Assembly (NCBI GenBank): GCA_018433765.1
Contig: JAHDQO010000007.1
Span: 62,001-126,000 of the forward strand
Direction of reading: 5' to 3'
DNA: 64,000 bases
Source: Tissierellales bacterium
GTDB taxonomy: Bacteria; Bacillota; Clostridia; Tissierellales; Sedimentibacteraceae
The position numbers and the translations under genes are program-made. The notes beneath the pieces are model-generated. The model ran no database searches. It saw only the letters and a program-made list of their open reading frames with translations, and was not told where the DNA came from. Numbering within the stretch: the first letter of the stretch is position 1; every line of letters begins with the position of its first letter. Of this stretch, positions 18,895 to 28,163 are shown in pieces.

Positions 18895-20641
18895 CTTTCA
18901 CTATTCCTTTACTTACAAGTTTATATAAATTACCTTTTTTATTTATTAAAGTTTCGTAATCTCCATCTTCTACTATCGTTCCATTTTGTATTACCAATAT
19001 CCTTTCTGTATTTTTTATGACTGAAAGTCTGTGTGTTGTCATAATAACTGTCTTTTCTTTCATAGCTGTTTTTATAGTCTTAAGAATGTGCTTTTCATTA
19101 ATATAATCAAGATCAGAAGTTACTTCATCCAATAGAAGTATCTGAGGATTCTTTAATATTATTCTTGCAATAGAAAGTCTTTGCTGCTGTCCCCCTGACA
19201 ACGTATTTCCCTTATCTCCTAAAACTGTATTATAACTCTGAGGAAGTGCTGATATAAATTCATGTGCCCTCGCAAGTTTTGCAGCCTCAATTATTTCTTT
19301 TTCTGTAGCTTTTGGATTTCCAAATCTTAAATTATCCATTACAGACATAGAAAATAAAAAAGTTTCTTGAAAAACAATCCCAACAGAATCACGTATAGAA
19401 GACAAAGAATATCTATTTATAGGTGTTTTGTCAAAATAAATTGTTCCCTCTGTACAATCATAACACCTTATAAGTAATTTTAGCAGTGTTGATTTACCTT
19501 CTCCGCTTGCACCAACAAGTGCAACCTTCTCTCCCTTCTCTATTCTAACAGATATATTGTTCAATATTTTTTCTTTATTATAACTAAAACCTACGTTCTC
19601 TAGTGTAATTAAACCCGCTATATTCTTTTTAACTGGATGAGTACAGATCTTAATATCAGGCTCCATTTTCATAAATTCATAAGGTTTTTCTGCATCATAT
19701 AGAAGTTTGTTTTGTTTGTAAATCATTTTACAAAATTGGGATAATGAAGTAAAAAACATATTATAATAAATAAAGGTAGCTACTGTATTACCTATTGACA
19801 TAGCATTATTACGTATAAGCTTAATACTTATTAAAAAATAAACAATAATTGCTATTGATTTAAAAAATACAACCACATATGAACGTATACTGTTAACAAA
19901 TTGTAATTTAATATTTAACATTTTAAATAAAGAAAAAGATGATAACACTCTTTTTATATTCCAATTTTCAACTCCAAAAGCATGTATTTCATTAATTGAT
20001 TCTATGCTATCGTAAGCCCTTCTATTATATTCAAGACCTGCCTCAGCTTGTCTTATACCAAGTTTATCTACTCTTCTAGAAGTGATAGTATTTATAACTA
20101 TTATACAGATAGAACTTATTATTAATGTAAGGATAAAAATTAAATTTTTAGTTCTAACTATCATAGTAAACGACAATATAAAAGACAATACTAATGAAAC
20201 TGTTTGAGTAACATAAAGAAGGAATAAAAAATAAATAGATATTACATTGTTAGCAAGTATTCCTAAAGTTTCCCCTCTTGGTGTATTTTCAAAATGCTTA
20301 AAACCAACAATTCTTGTTTTGTCAAATACATCACATTGTACAGCTCTAGTGCCTTTTTCCACAAAAACTAAATCCATATATTTTGTAATTATATAAGATA
20401 CAATCATTGTTATAACTATGCAAATAGTCATTAATGCTAAATTTCTCACTGCACCATATTCTTGATTGGCCAATACCCTATCAATAAATTCTCTTATTAT
20501 TTGTGGTATTAAAATATTACACATTTCATATACAAATCTAAGTAGTATATATATATATACAAAAACAGCATATTTTTTTAGATAGGATAAGCACCAGCAA
20601 TATATTTTGCATAGTTTAGTCCTATTTTTATCAACAATCAT
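18887..20641 (-). CDS. ABC exporter half-transporter, subunit 1
   Basis: 584 residues with a six-segment membrane domain (residues about 20-320) and an ATPase: GASGEGKST, LSGGQQQRLSIARI, ILLLDEVTSDLD and THRLS, all intact. Start ATG 20641 follows GTGAGGTTAACTT. It ends inside the next exporter gene (8-nt overlap). It belongs to the lipid/drug/peptide exporter type. Its position between metK and the glycosylase supports a role in product efflux and self-resistance. Confidence 0.93.
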   Translation of the reverse strand: MIVDKNRTKLCKIYCWCLSYLKKYAVFVYIYILLRFVYEMCNILIPQIIREFIDRVLANQEYGAVRNLALMTICIVITMIVSYIITKYMDLVFVEKGTRAVQCDVFDKTRIVGFKHFENTPRGETLGILANNVISIYFLFLLYVTQTVSLVLSFILSFTMIVRTKNLIFILTLIISSICIIVINTITSRRVDKLGIRQAEAGLEYNRRAYDSIESINEIHAFGVENWNIKRVLSSFSLFKMLNIKLQFVNSIRSYVVVFFKSIAIIVYFLISIKLIRNNAMSIGNTVATFIYYNMFFTSLSQFCKMIYKQNKLLYDAEKPYEFMKMEPDIKICTHPVKKNIAGLITLENVGFSYNKEKILNNISVRIEKGEKVALVGASGEGKSTLLKLLIRCYDCTEGTIYFDKTPINRYSLSSIRDSVGIVFQETFLFSMSVMDNLRFGNPKATEKEIIEAAKLARAHEFISALPQSYNTVLGDKGNTLSGGQQQRLSIARIILKNPQILLLDEVTSDLDYINEKHILKTIKTAMKEKTVIMTTHRLSVIKNTERILVIQNGTIVEDGDYETLINKKGNLYKLVSKGIVKDD

Positions 20642-20744
20642 AAGTTAACCTCACAATACTAATTATAGCTTATATTTATCTTACATTATATGGTTTTTTA
20701 ACTTATTTCTTGATAGAATATTAGTTAATTAATATAATATTCAG

Positions 20745-20760
20745 CCTATATTAATATAGG
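20745..20760. repeat. Perfect 16-bp palindrome upstream of the exporter genes
   Basis: CCTATATTAATATAGG equals its own reverse complement. It lies between the metK stop and the exporter start, about 105 nt before the exporter ATG. It has no T-tract, so it is either a protein operator or an RNA hairpin; which one is not clear. Confidence 0.6.
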
Positions 20761-20837
20761 TGATTAATTATAAAAAATGTAAAATATGTTTCATATAATG
20801 TAAAATATTCTTATAATATGTACACACTTTTATCTTA

Positions 20838-22052
20838 TTATAGATTAGCACGTCTTCTTAATTCATCAGCTTTATTTGTTTGTTCCCATGGAAGATTAAG
20901 ATCAGATCTTCCAAAGTGTCCATATGTAGATAAATCTCTATAAATAGGTCTTTTTAAGTCAAAAGCCTTAATAAGTGCTATCGGTCTTAAATCAAATGTA
21001 TCTTGAATTATTTTTATAATAGTATTATTGTGTATTTTACTAGTTCCAAAAGTATCAATATGAATTGAAACCGGTTCTGCCAATCCAATAATATATGCTA
21101 TCTGTATTTCGCATTTATCAGCTATACCTGCTGCAACAATGTTTTTAGCAATATACCTAGCTGCATATGCTCCTGTACGATCAACCTTGGTAGGATCTTT
21201 ACCTGAAAATGCACCACCCCCATGTTTTCCAAATCCTCCATAAGTATCTACAATTATTTTTCTACCTGTCAACCCACTATCAGCACATGGACCACCTTTT
21301 ACAAATCGTCCTGTAGGATTAACAAGAAATCTAGTATTAGAATCTATTAAGTTATCCGGTATACAAGGTATAATTACCTGATTAACAATATCAGCTACTA
21401 TCGTCCCCTGATCTACAGTTGCAAGATGCTGAGCTGACACAACCACAGTATCTACACGTATAGGTTTATTGTTTTGGTACTCAACCGTTACCAAAGTTTT
21501 TCCATCAGGCCCAAGATAAGCAAGTTTTTTATCATTTCTTAACGTATCAAGTTTTTTTGAGAGATTATGCGCAATATAAATAGGTGCTGGCATTAATTCA
21601 TCAGTTTCTCTACAAGCATATCCAAACATCATACCTTGGTCTCCTGCACCTAAGTCATTACGCTTAACACCTTCTATACAAACGTTATTCATATTACTGT
21701 AAGTAAGCTTATTCTTACTGGATTTATCAACACCAAGAGCTATATCTTCTGATTGCTTATTAATTGATGTTATAACAGCACAAGTCTTATAATCAAATCC
21801 ATAGACCGGATCAATATAGCCAATCTGCTTAATCGTATTTCTAGCAATTTGTTGAATATCCACAGAAGCTTTTGTTGAAATTTCCCCCATAATTAGCACA
21901 AGCCCTGTTGTAACTGCTGTTTCACAAGCTACTCTTGCATCTGGATCAATTCTGATAATTTCATCTAGCACTGCATCTGATATCCTGTCACATAGTTTAT
22001 CAGGATGTCCTTGTGTTACAGATTCAGATGTAAAATAAATCTTTTTACTCAT
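20838..22052 (-). CDS. metK: S-adenosylmethionine synthetase
   Basis: 404 residues, normal family length. Clear marks are [21 protein letters not shown] at the N-terminus, [12 protein letters not shown], and the [15 protein letters not shown] segment. It makes SAM from methionine and ATP as a tetramer. Start ATG 22052 follows AGGAGGAATAATTTA. Its place at the head of a cluster with three radical SAM enzymes suggests a dedicated SAM supply; it may be a second copy besides a housekeeping metK. No SAM riboswitch core was seen upstream, but the leader is rich in hairpins. Confidence 0.96.
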   Translation of the reverse strand: MSKKIYFTSESVTQGHPDKLCDRISDAVLDEIIRIDPDARVACETAVTTGLVLIMGEISTKASVDIQQIARNTIKQIGYIDPVYGFDYKTCAVITSINKQSEDIALGVDKSSKNKLTYSNMNNVCIEGVKRNDLGAGDQGMMFGYACRETDELMPAPIYIAHNLSKKLDTLRNDKKLAYLGPDGKTLVTVEYQNNKPIRVDTVVVSAQHLATVDQGTIVADIVNQVIIPCIPDNLIDSNTRFLVNPTGRFVKGGPCADSGLTGRKIIVDTYGGFGKHGGGAFSGKDPTKVDRTGAYAARYIAKNIVAAGIADKCEIQIAYIIGLAEPVSIHIDTFGTSKIHNNTIIKIIQDTFDLRPIALIKAFDLKRPIYRDLSTYGHFGRSDLNLPWEQTNKADELRRRANL

Positions 22053-22128
22053 TAAATTATTCCTCCTAAATATTGATTAATAAGTTATATAATAATATAC
22101 AGTTATTGAAAACATTATTTTAAGTATT

Positions 22129-22148
22129 AAAAAAACACGACTATGTCG
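22129..22148 (-). terminator. Small hairpin with U-tract in the metK leader
   Basis: On the minus strand CGAC, ATA, GTCG (with a G-U extension) is followed by GTTTTTTT, about 80 nt before metK. It is short for a terminator, but it lies in the leader of the transcript most likely to be read through by the nearby LoaP-type factor. Confidence 0.4.
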
Positions 22149-22177
22149 CATTTAATCTTTTATGTCTTTTATTACTG

Positions 22178-22366
22178 ATTCTACACTAAACATATATCAT
22201 CGTTATCTTTTGTGTAGGATTATTACACTTATTTATTCACAAAATATTATATTTAACACTTCTAACACTACTCTTAAAAGATAAAAAATTGCATGTTTTT
22301 TTTAGTAAATATAATTATTATTATTTACTATAATAACCAATAGCATTAAAGTGTTTTTTATAATGC
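22178..22366 (-). other. Hairpin-rich leader region upstream of metK
   Basis: Within the 450-nt gap between metK and the small LuxR gene there are three further inverted repeats. They are ATTCTACAC/GTGTAGGAT (22178-22220, one G-U), AGTAAATA/TATTTACT (22304-22329) and GCATTA/TAATGC (22343-22366). No gene is visible here and I found no convincing promoter. The density of structure suits a regulated leader, but no known RNA class was recognised. Confidence 0.45.
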
Positions 22367-22503
22367 CAAAAAATATTTTCTCCTACTCCACTAACGTGCA
22401 ACCACAACAATTAGTTTCATCAAGATGCTTTTTAATCTACATTAATATTAATATATTAATTTTATTAATACAACTACACATATTAGTAGTTTTTTTCAAT
22501 AAT

Positions 22504-22734
22504 CTATACATCATTTAATTTTATGTAATTTTGCTTTATAGCTTTTACAACAGCTTCTACAGTACAATTAACATCTAGTTTTTCAAATATATTTTTTTTA
22601 TGAAATCTTATTGTATTTTCGCTAATTCCTAAATCTCTAGATATTGCGTATACAGTCATACCTTTTGCCATTCTTATAAGAACTTGTTTTTGACGTACAT
22701 TTAATATTTCGTTATTTTTATCAGAATTTAACAT
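22504..22734 (-). CDS. Solo LuxR/GerE-type DNA-binding protein
   Basis: 76 residues that are little more than the LuxR-type helix-turn-helix: NVRQKQVLIRMAKGMTVYAISRDLGISENTIRFHKKNIFEKLDV. There is no receiver or ligand domain. Start ATG 22734 follows AGGTGGTGCTTAA. Its HTH is similar to the C-terminal HTH of the larger regulator encoded next to it (shared HKKNIF/HNKNIF and VEAVVKA/VDAVVKA), so the pair may be related or act together. GerE-like proteins of this size activate or repress late genes. Likely regulator of the cluster. Confidence 0.85.
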   Translation of the reverse strand: MLNSDKNNEILNVRQKQVLIRMAKGMTVYAISRDLGISENTIRFHKKNIFEKLDVNCTVEAVVKAIKQNYIKLNDV

Positions 22735-22944
22735 TTAAGCACCACCTATTAATTTTTTAAAAAACTTTACACTTTAATATCACATACATAGTTGAATTAT
22801 TTTATTTATCTCATATAATTGTTATATCTGTTTTCTATTAATAATCCATAGCTAATCCATATCGGATGTTACTATATAACTTTTAACTCTTTAAAATTGA
22901 ACAAGTTAAAAAGTCATTTTTTCTTTACTGAAAATTAATTAATA

Positions 22945-22963
22945 GGTATAGATCACCTATACC
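22945..22963 (-). repeat. 7-bp inverted repeat between the two LuxR-type genes
   Basis: GGTATAG, five bases, CTATACC: a perfect inverted repeat 28 nt after the stop of the larger regulator gene. On the minus strand it is followed by TATTAATTAATTTTC, a poor U-tract. It may be a weak terminator or an operator. Confidence 0.5.
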
Positions 22964-22990
22964 ACATACTATAAGTTCAAAATGAATTTA

Positions 22991-23812
22991 CTACCTGTCA
23001 TCAGGTATATCAAAGATATTTAAGCAATTATTTATTAATGCTTTAACTACTGCATCAACTCTACTTTCAGCATCCAGTAAAAAGAAGATATTTTTATTAT
23101 GGTATTTAACAGTAGATAAAGATATTTTTAATTCCTGAGATATCTGTTTATCTGTTAATCCTTGTGCAATCATTTTTAATATTTGATATTGTTTTTGGGT
23201 TAACATGTCTCTAATATCCCTATATAAATAAGGAGAAGTTTGCATATCTGGCAATTCCTCATTCATATTTATTCCTAATAAATCAACAAAACCCTCTAGA
23301 GCTTTAGAAATATGATACGACTTGCTTATTACTGTTATATACCCTTTCACAGTTAATCTACATTTAATAGGAACACAGTACTCATACCAATTTTTTAATA
23401 TACTACAGTAATGATACATAGGACGCATATATATAGGTTTCTTAAGTAATTTTGATAATGTAACAGCATTAGTTCCTATACTATTCTCTTTGTAAGACAC
23501 ACCTATTTTTAAAAACTCTTTTTCATTTATATAACTCATTGAATGATTACATCCTGTCCTAACAGCTATAAGATTTTGGTCACTATCAAAAAGTGCAAAA
23601 TAATAACACCCTTTTATATTACTAATTAAATCTAAATGCCTATCAATTAGCTTATTAAAAGATAAAATAAAATCATTTTTGTATTTTAACTTATTTTTTA
23701 ATTCTGTAGAGTTAAGACATAAAATAGGTTTTTTAATTTCTACTGGAATTTTTTGTGTCATACAACGTTGCCAAGATTTAAGTATACATTGAAAAAAAAA
23801 TGAATCGTACAC
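22991..23812 (-). CDS. Regulator: AcoR-like GAF sensor domain fused to a LuxR-type HTH
   Basis: 273 residues. The N-terminal 190 residues carry the pattern of the GAF sensor found in sigma-54 activators such as AcoR: SWQRC near the start, YKENSIGTNAVTLSKLLKKP, then HYCSILKNWYEYCVPI. Instead of the AAA+ and Fis domains, residues about 205-262 are a LuxR-type HTH (LTQKQYQILKMIAQGLTDKQ). GTG at 23812 is the start (GGAGG 8 nt upstream). It probably senses a small molecule and controls the cluster; the ligand is unknown. Confidence 0.82.
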   Translation of the reverse strand: MYDSFFFQCILKSWQRCMTQKIPVEIKKPILCLNSTELKNKLKYKNDFILSFNKLIDRHLDLISNIKGCYYFALFDSDQNLIAVRTGCNHSMSYINEKEFLKIGVSYKENSIGTNAVTLSKLLKKPIYMRPMYHYCSILKNWYEYCVPIKCRLTVKGYITVISKSYHISKALEGFVDLLGINMNEELPDMQTSPYLYRDIRDMLTQKQYQILKMIAQGLTDKQISQELKISLSTVKYHNKNIFFLLDAESRVDAVVKALINNCLNIFDIPDDR

Positions 23813-23971
23813 AGATATCGCCTCCGTTACCTAATTCTACTAATTTGTCGAATTGGTCACAACTATGCATTAGTACAGCTATATTTTCTACAATAAATAG
23901 ATGATGCACCACATTTTACCATGTAATATCATATTGTTACTTACATTTTATTACTAAAATTGACAATTTTT

Positions 23972-24000
23972 TTTACTAAAATAACAATCAAAAGTATAGT
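23972..24000 (+). promoter_or_regulatory. Candidate promoter of the LoaP-like gene
   Basis: TTTACT, 17 nt, TATAGT ends about 66 nt before the ATG at 24067. A better -35 (TTGACA, 23960-23965) lies upstream but has only a weak -10 (TAACAA) at 16 nt. Confidence 0.4.
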
Positions 24001-24066
24001 AGTTAACACCAAAAATATCTGCTAATATAAAAATATAAATTATATGGAAACAAATGGAGGATAAAG

Positions 24067-24579
24067 ATGAAATGGTACGCACTGTTCGTAAAAACTGGTA
24101 AAGAAGATTTAGTAGTTAAATATTTAAGTTATCATTTTAACAGGTTAGAATGTTTACCAATAATACCTAAGACAAGAATTATTGAAAGAACAAAAGGTAA
24201 ATATTACGAAGTATTGAAACCCCTTTTTCCTGGATATGTATTAATTAATTCTAATATGAATTATGAATTATATAATAAAATAAAAATGATTCCTATAGTA
24301 TATAATCTATTAGGTCAAGCTGAAGAATACTATACTAGTATATATAATGAAGAAATGGAGCCTATTTTAAAATTAATAAATAAAGATAATATTATTGATT
24401 ATTCAAAAGTATATATTGATAACTCTATGGTATATGTAAAAGCTGGACCTCTAAAGGGAATGGAAGGGACAATTAAACATATTAATAAAAGAAAAAAAAG
24501 AGCAACAATTGCTCTAGATTTTATGGGTAGTTACAAAATGATTAATGTAGGAATTGAAATATTAGCAAAAATAGAATAA
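24067..24579 (+). CDS. loaP: LoaP-type NusG paralogue (transcription antiterminator)
   Basis: 170 residues: NusG N-terminal domain (KWYALFVKTGKED at 2-14, KPLFPGYVLI at 51-60) and a C-terminal KOW domain (VKAGPLKGMEGTIKHI at 124-139). It is not the housekeeping nusG, because it stands alone, without secE or ribosomal genes. LoaP proteins of Firmicutes bind RNA polymerase and an RNA hairpin and allow read-through of long biosynthetic operons; this is known for Bacillus polyketide clusters. Start ATG 24067 follows GGAGGATAAAG. It is one of the few plus-strand genes and diverges from the cluster, which is long enough (over 22 kb) to need such a factor. Confidence 0.88.
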   Translation: MKWYALFVKTGKEDLVVKYLSYHFNRLECLPIIPKTRIIERTKGKYYEVLKPLFPGYVLINSNMNYELYNKIKMIPIVYNLLGQAEEYYTSIYNEEMEPILKLINKDNIIDYSKVYIDNSMVYVKAGPLKGMEGTIKHINKRKKRATIALDFMGSYKMINVGIEILAKIE

Positions 24580-24705
24580 ATGTTTTTCAATAAGACATCT
24601 ATATAAAACAAATAGAAGGACAGCAACACTATACATGCTATCCAGTTAAATATATTAAGAAACTACACTGTTAATAAAGTTATTCAAGTTGATTTTAATA
24701 TTTAG

Positions 24706-25887
24706 TTAATCCCATTGTCCTGGAAATCTTAGTTTTTGTAGTTTTGGAAAATTTTTATTGTATTCTTCCACTTCTTTCTTTTTAAGATTTTTAAAAACTT
24801 CCGATTCGTAGAATTTTCCTTTTATACCTTTCATACTATCTTCTGCTAATTCAATTCCCATAAATGCATCAAAATTCTTGCCATTAGAAGTTGTAATATT
24901 GAAATTATCGCATGTTTTAAATCCTATTCTAGGATAATAATCTGGTTCTCCAAAAATTACAATGCCTTTGTACCCTTTATTTGCAGCTAATTTCATTGTT
25001 TCTCTTAATAACAATTCACCAACTCCACATCCTTGCCATTTAGGCTCTACACAAAGAGGTCCAAAGGTTATAATTTCATGTTTATCTGCACCATCAACAA
25101 TTTGTGCCTTTGTATACATTATACATCCTATTACCTCTCCACCCTTTACTGCTATTCTGCTTAACTCTGGAAGATAGTCTTTATGTTGACGTAATTTATG
25201 TACAAGGTAATGTTCGTCACATCCTAGATGATGTTTATTCCAAAATGCATGCTGTGTCATTAACTCTACATTGTACCAATCATTCTTAGTTTCCTTTCTA
25301 ACTTCTATTTCTTCATGATTTAATCTTTTGTTTTCTTCTTGAAGCCATCCGAATTCTAATCTTACTTCTTTTCTTTGTATATCATTGTTCTTGTAGCAAC
25401 AAGTATCCATACCAATCAAGCTGAAGCCTTCATGCTGATAAAAATCTACTGCATTAACATTACAAGATTGGGTTTCTAGTATAATAGCTCGACGACGCTC
25501 TCTTCTTGCTTGCTCCTTTGCCATTTCAATTAACGCATGACCTATTCCTTGTTTTTGATATTCTTCAGCTACCCATAGTTCTGTAATTCTTAGACGATTA
25601 GACCATAATTCTTGATAAGTTTCAATTGCGGCAACTAATTCGTTATTAACTAACACTCCCCAAGCATAGGCATTCTCCCAATGATCTTCATATAACTTAT
25701 CTGGAAAATCATATTCTTCTGGCGTATGAGTTACTGGCTCTGTAAAATCTTTCTTTTCTATCTCAATAGCAAATCCTTTATCTGTTTTATTTACTATAAC
25801 ATCATAATATTTATCTGTTGTATATTTTATTGGAATTATAGTTCCCTTCCATTTATCTTTTGGTAAATGTATAATTTCATATTTCAT
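24706..25887 (-). CDS. Tandem GNAT acetyltransferase
   Basis: 393 residues with two GNAT domains. The first, about 70-165, contains LWVAEEYQKQGIGHALIEMAKEQA; the second, about 215-330, contains LCVEPKWQGCGVGELLLRETMKLA. Both keep the acetyl-CoA-binding Q/RxxGxG/A loop. GNAT enzymes transfer acetyl groups to amines, including metabolites, drugs and proteins. It is convergent with the LoaP gene with a 126-nt gap and is probably the first gene of the accessory region, not part of the cluster. Substrate unknown. Confidence 0.88.
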   Translation of the reverse strand: MKYEIIHLPKDKWKGTIIPIKYTTDKYYDVIVNKTDKGFAIEIEKKDFTEPVTHTPEEYDFPDKLYEDHWENAYAWGVLVNNELVAAIETYQELWSNRLRITELWVAEEYQKQGIGHALIEMAKEQARRERRRAIILETQSCNVNAVDFYQHEGFSLIGMDTCCYKNNDIQRKEVRLEFGWLQEENKRLNHEEIEVRKETKNDWYNVELMTQHAFWNKHHLGCDEHYLVHKLRQHKDYLPELSRIAVKGGEVIGCIMYTKAQIVDGADKHEIITFGPLCVEPKWQGCGVGELLLRETMKLAANKGYKGIVIFGEPDYYPRIGFKTCDNFNITTSNGKNFDAFMGIELAEDSMKGIKGKFYESEVFKNLKKKEVEEYNKNFPKLQKLRFPGQWD

Positions 25888-25999
25888 AGTGTTTATCCTA
25901 CCTTATTTTTTTAGTTATTGTCTTAGCATGCTCTAGTTCTAATCACTTTATAGTTACCATACCCCTTCAACAAATTACTATTTGTCTAAAGATTCAAAA

Positions 26000-26482
26000 C
26001 TATTTAAATATATCCATCCATAATTTAAGTTTGTGTTCATATTTTAATGTATGTGCACCACTAGAAGAAGGAAGTAATTTACATTCTATATTCAAATAAT
26101 TGAAATTTCTATTATATTCATTAAAAGACCTTTTACCGTTAAAAAGAATAGTATTAATATTTTTATATTTATTTAAAAAACTAGGTAAATCATTTAGTTT
26201 AGCTTTTTTTATATTATTATCAATACTTCCATTTCTAATACAAGTTGAATAAATGTCCCATATTGCTATGTAATTTTGAAGAACAAATAGTTCTTTTTCT
26301 TTATATGGTTGATAAGAGTATTCAGAATTGAATACATTATAAATCAAATTCCAGAACTTATTTCTTTTATCACTATAATATTCACCAATATCATGAGATA
26401 GCTTTCCAGGCATTGTTCCAAGAATTAACATTCTAGAATTGTTATTAACTATTGGTTTTAGTGAAAAAAAACTTTCATTCAT
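26000..26482 (-). CDS. Uracil/hypoxanthine-DNA glycosylase superfamily protein
   Basis: 160 residues of the small UDG-superfamily type. LILGTMPG at residues 19-26 is the first active-site motif and LLPSSSGAH near the end is the second. YYSDKRNKFWNLI matches the conserved segment of the deoxyinosine (hypoxanthine) glycosylase group. It excises a damaged base, most likely deaminated adenine or uracil. It stands alone in the accessory region, 9 kb from the TAG gene, so a link with the cluster is not implied. Confidence 0.82.
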   Translation of the reverse strand: MNESFFSLKPIVNNNSRMLILGTMPGKLSHDIGEYYSDKRNKFWNLIYNVFNSEYSYQPYKEKELFVLQNYIAIWDIYSTCIRNGSIDNNIKKAKLNDLPSFLNKYKNINTILFNGKRSFNEYNRNFNYLNIECKLLPSSSGAHTLKYEHKLKLWMDIFK

Positions 26483-26851
26483 GTTTTTATTTCCTTCCTA
26501 AGTTCTACTCTTTTTATTTTTTAAAATATGTTTAAATTGTAACCTTCTTCAGTAATAATATTTGTTTCAAGAGACTATTTTCTCCAAATGTCTTTTATAT
26601 CTTAACATGATAAATTTTCTTATTCAAGAATACATTTCATGTTTAAACTTATCATAAAAAAATCCATTTCATAAAAATAGGCGTAAACCTATGGCAAAAC
26701 TACCAATTTGTTAATTCTTTGCTTGCAATATTCATCTTTACAAATAAATTATTATTCACTCATCATAATATTGTTAAAGGTTTTCTCCTATTCCTTGAAT
26801 AGTTGAATTCATGACACCCTTTTGTATAAAAATATAAATTTAACTAACTAT
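26483..26851. other. Intergenic region without a recognised gene
   Basis: The 369-nt gap holds the terminator at 26677-26692. Short open stretches on the minus strand end quickly and resemble nothing recognised. Confidence 0.6.
26677..26692 (-). terminator. Probable terminator after the DUF2691-like gene
   Basis: On the minus strand ATAGG, six bases, CCTAT is followed by TTTTTATG. The stem is short (5 bp); it lies about 160 nt past the stop of the gene ending at 26852. Confidence 0.45.
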
Positions 26852-27325
26852 CTATTCTAGATAATACTTTTCTTTAATTAAATCATCTTCACAAATAAAC
26901 TTAATATCCTTATATCCTTTTATTGTAACATAGTTATATATCTTTGATACAAGTTGCTCTTCTTTACACCAAATCATAACGTAAGAACAATCATATATTC
27001 CAAGTATTATTTGACAATCACTATCTTTAAATTCCTTATAAGTTTTAACTGATTTAACTATTCCATCTTTTAAGAAACCTTTTAGAGTTACAAAAACAAT
27101 GTAATAATCATTATCTTTTGCAATTCTATATAATTCTTTACCTTCAATTACTTTATCTTCTTCCTTAAATAAAAACTGGTTAGTAAATTCATTGTTTTTC
27201 AATAGGTGTATTTCATCATTATCAACTAACCATTTATATTTACTAAAAGGTATAGATTCTAAAATATCAGCTAAATATTTTCCATACTTATTTGGAATTT
27301 GAAAACTGATTCCGGCATTTTCCAT
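26852..27325 (-). CDS. DUF2691-like protein of unknown function
   Basis: 157 residues. The N-terminus, ISFQIPNKYGKYLADIL, followed by a KYKW segment, resembles the DUF2691 family of Firmicutes as I recall it; there is no known activity. No signal peptide or membrane segment. Start ATG 27325 follows AGGAGGATTAATTAC. It stands alone, 61 nt upstream of nothing related: the next gene on the left is 370 nt away, and the AraC gene stop at 27387 precedes it. Confidence 0.6.
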   Translation of the reverse strand: MENAGISFQIPNKYGKYLADILESIPFSKYKWLVDNDEIHLLKNNEFTNQFLFKEEDKVIEGKELYRIAKDNDYYIVFVTLKGFLKDGIVKSVKTYKEFKDSDCQIILGIYDCSYVMIWCKEEQLVSKIYNYVTIKGYKDIKFICEDDLIKEKYYLE

Positions 27326-27386
27326 GTAATTAATCCTCCTGAATTGATAGTAAAAATATCAACTTCTTTTTTTATGAATTGTGTCA

Positions 27387-28163
27387 TTAACGATTTATGT
27401 TTACCCAAATTTCTATCTTATAGGATTCTTTAAAGGCTTCTTCTGAGTAATATTCTACTGCAAAATATTCTTTAGGACTGTAACTATTTTTACTAATCCA
27501 TGAGAAAAAATAATCCATAGCTAGTTTAAGATTTTGACCTACAGCAGTTTCAAAATCTTTATTTTCAAATATACAACAAGCATATAATCCTTTAGGGATA
27601 GTAAAGGTAACCATATTTTCTGGCACATCAGATATATTATCTACACCTACCGACACAATATAATTAAAACCCTCTTTATTATGATTACAAGAAATACCAA
27701 ATTCTTTGTGTGGAACTGTTTTTATTTCTTGCTGTTCTCGTAATTTTATTTCAAGAAGTATATTATCAGAAATATATCTATCACCTATATTGAGTTTTGT
27801 GTTAGACAGCATAACATCAGGTTTGTATGCATGAAATAGAGGATGCTTAATTTTTTTAAATTCACTAGGTAGAATTTTATATGTTTCCTTAAATGTTCTA
27901 GAAAAATGTTCAGAACTTTTAAACCCGCACCTTAATGCAACATCACTTACAAGCTTATTGTCATCTAACAATTTTGTTGAATAAGCTAACCTCCTTAATT
28001 TTATGTACTGCTCAACACTATATCCAGTAGTATCGCGAAATAATTTGTGAAAATAGAAAACAGATAAATAACAGTCTATAGCAAGTTTTTTAATGTTAAT
28101 CTCTTCTGATAAATGTTCCTCAATGTAGTCAAGTGCTTTTTTTATAGATTCAATAGCTTTCAT
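27387..28163 (-). CDS. AraC-family regulator with GyrI-like effector domain
   Basis: 258 residues. Two AraC helix-turn-helices occupy residues about 8-105 (AIDCYLSVFYFHKLFRD and ALRCGFKSSEHFSRTFKE). The rest, about 130-258, has the GyrI/AraC_E_bind layout with ending VEYYSEEAFKESYKIEIWVNI. This family (Rob/SoxS-like with BmrR-like ligand domain) often senses drugs. Start ATG 28163 follows AAAGGATGATTTT. The DUF2691-like gene follows it with a 61-nt gap and could be its target. Confidence 0.9.
   Translation of the reverse strand: MKAIESIKKALDYIEEHLSEEINIKKLAIDCYLSVFYFHKLFRDTTGYSVEQYIKLRRLAYSTKLLDDNKLVSDVALRCGFKSSEHFSRTFKETYKILPSEFKKIKHPLFHAYKPDVMLSNTKLNIGDRYISDNILLEIKLREQQEIKTVPHKEFGISCNHNKEGFNYIVSVGVDNISDVPENMVTFTIPKGLYACCIFENKDFETAVGQNLKLAMDYFFSWISKNSYSPKEYFAVEYYSEEAFKESYKIEIWVNINR

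Noticed and set aside
22304-22329. AGTAAATA/TATTTACT hairpin as a terminator of the metK leader
   Set aside because: On the minus strand it is followed by A residues, not T; only the opposite strand has a T-run, and it lies before the stem.
22472-22496. AACTAC-8-GTAGTT with T-tract as a plus-strand terminator
   Set aside because: The hairpin and T-run are real on the plus strand, but no plus-strand gene lies to the left; left out as of unclear use.
22053-22503. SAM-I (S-box) riboswitch upstream of metK
   Set aside because: Searched by eye on the minus strand for the conserved core (AGAGNGGNGGAG-like and GGCAACC blocks) and found neither.
24580-24705. GGACAGC/GCTATCC hairpin as a terminator after the LoaP-like gene
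   Set aside because: The stem has a mismatch and no T-tract follows.
26000-26482. Second DNA glycosylase as part of the cluster's self-resistance
   Set aside because: It lies beyond the LoaP and GNAT genes, is single and belongs to a deamination-repair family, so a link is not supported.
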